Assembly: GCA_016932375.1 (NCBI GenBank) | Contig: JAFGDA010000205.1 | Span: 1 to 7,021, forward strand | DNA from: Actinomycetota bacterium | GTDB taxonomy: Bacteria; Actinomycetota; Humimicrobiia; Humimicrobiales; Humimicrobiaceae | Length of the DNA: 7,021 nucleotides | Direction: 5' to 3' | Shown: piece after piece, positions 6,425 to 7,021 of the stretch | How the letters are laid out: the number at the start of each line of letters is the position of its first letter | How positions within the stretch are numbered: the stretch's first letter is position 1 | Notes under the pieces: generated by a model | What the model was told of the DNA's origin: nothing | Databases searched by the model: none | What the model saw: the letters and a program-made list of their open reading frames with translations, nothing else | Made by a program: the position numbers and the translations under genes

Positions 6425-7021
6425 GGAAAACCGGAACACGGATGATATGTAATAATGATAAAAATCAGCATAAGATGGATAAAAAGACTGGCGGGAATGG
6501 CGGTAAAAGGATTTTTATAGGAATATCAATCCCTGAGGGATTAAGGAAAAGGATATATGAATTTTCACTTAAAACATTTGGAAGTATAAAAAATTCAAGG
6601 ATTATACCTCACAGTAACCTGCATATAACCCTTAAATTTTTGGGATATACCCCCACAGAAAAGATTAATGGAATAAAAAAAGCAATTTTAAAAGCATGTG
6701 AAAATGCAGCGGCTTTCACCCTTGAAATAACAGGAGCCATAGGAGCTTTTCCGGATACCAGGAGAGCAAGATTGGCATACATTGAAACAGGGAAGGGGAA
6801 TGATGATATTTGCAGTCTCTATAATTGCCTGGAAAATGTTCTTTCGGAAATAAATATAAGAAAGGAAAAAAGGGCTTTTTTTTCGCATATAACTGTTGTC
6901 AGGTTCAAAAACATTACTGATATTCAGGAAAATGCCTCTGTTTGCAGAATGGAACCGCCGGCTGTAATGGAATGCATCAGGGTAAACCTTTATGAAAGTA
7001 TTCTCAGGCCCGGGGGAGCTG
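6421..7021 (+). CDS. thpR: RNA 2',3'-cyclic phosphodiesterase (2H family), 3' end cut by window
   Basis: 2H phosphoesterase, formerly called 2'-5' RNA ligase; cytosolic. Characterised ThpR opens RNA 2',3'-cyclic phosphates to 2'-phosphomonoesters. Both signature motifs are present: HITLKFLG (68-75, His68/Thr70) and HITVVRFK (156-163, His156/Thr158), counted from GTG 6421. GAFPDTRRARL (108-118) and LYESILRPGGA (190-200) are also typical; the latter normally lies close to the C-terminus, so probably only about 10 residues are missing. The start is uncertain. GTG 6421 overlaps the cinA stop as GTGA, a common coupling arrangement, but lacks a Shine-Dalgarno. ATG 6442 has a weak CGGA site (6432-6435), and ATG 6475 has none. 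The family usually begins right at the segment corresponding to RIFIGI (30-35), so every choice leaves a hydrophilic 11-29 residue extension. Some Gram-positive genomes place this gene between cinA and recA. Confidence 0.9.
   Translation, partial: MRKTGTRMICNNDKNQHKMDKKTGGNGGKRIFIGISIPEGLRKRIYEFSLKTFGSIKNSRIIPHSNLHITLKFLGYTPTEKINGIKKAILKACENAAAFTLEITGAIGAFPDTRRARLAYIETGKGNDDICSLYNCLENVLSEINIRKEKRAFFSHITVVRFKNITDIQENASVCRMEPPAVMECIRVNLYESILRPGGA

Noticed and set aside
6876..6883. T8 run in thpR as a frameshift error or slippage site
   Set aside because: The frame continues correctly into the second HxT motif directly after the run, so no error is evident, and no useful alternative frame follows.

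Overview
The window holds five same-strand genes packed head to tail: dapA (lysine/diaminopimelate synthesis), rnj (ribonuclease J), ftsK/spoIIIE (DNA translocase), cinA (ADP-ribose pyrophosphatase/NMN deamidase type) and thpR (RNA 2',3'-cyclic phosphodiesterase, cut by the right edge a few codons before its expected end). No tRNA, rRNA, CRISPR array, mobile element or transfer signature was seen. Codon habits are uniform across all five genes (AGG/AGA for Arg, ATA for Ile), and GC is about 40% by eye, so the segment looks like native chromosomal core sequence.

Organism: the order dapA - rnj - ftsK - cinA - thpR resembles the dapA...recA neighbourhood known from Gram-positive lineages (Firmicutes and Actinobacteria), where recA often follows. 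Several RNase J motifs (PGID...PDF, SSHIHRIQQ, VHVSGHA) look to me more like actinobacterial than bacillar RNase J. An AT-rich, deep-branching actinobacterium-like bacterium is my best guess, but a clostridial relative cannot be excluded. This rests on recalled motifs, not on a search.

Layout: bases 1-53 are an AT-rich leader with a good Shine-Dalgarno site for dapA (54-947). The 141-nt gap 948-1088 is the only real intergenic space. It holds an irregular GC-rich hairpin (983-1024) and a perfect 7-bp inverted repeat (1035-1053) overlapping a weak promoter-like pair just before rnj (1089-2756). ftsK (2746-5112) starts at a TTG inside the end of rnj. A 31-nt gap with a three-codon mini-ORF leads to cinA (5144-6424). 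The thpR frame is open from a GTG that overlaps the cinA stop (GTGA, 6421-6424).

The genes mostly serve separate housekeeping roles: cell-wall precursor supply, 5'-end-dependent RNA decay, chromosome segregation, and nucleotide and RNA-end clean-up. The most interesting point is the cinA/thpR junction. A canonical A_AAA_AAG slippery heptamer lies directly before the cinA stop codon, and thpR lies in exactly the -1 frame with no stop between, so a CinA-ThpR fusion by programmed frameshifting is possible. The two enzymes could also be linked through ADP-ribose/2'-phosphate chemistry. Both ideas are hypotheses. I found no strong evidence for an entirely new system.
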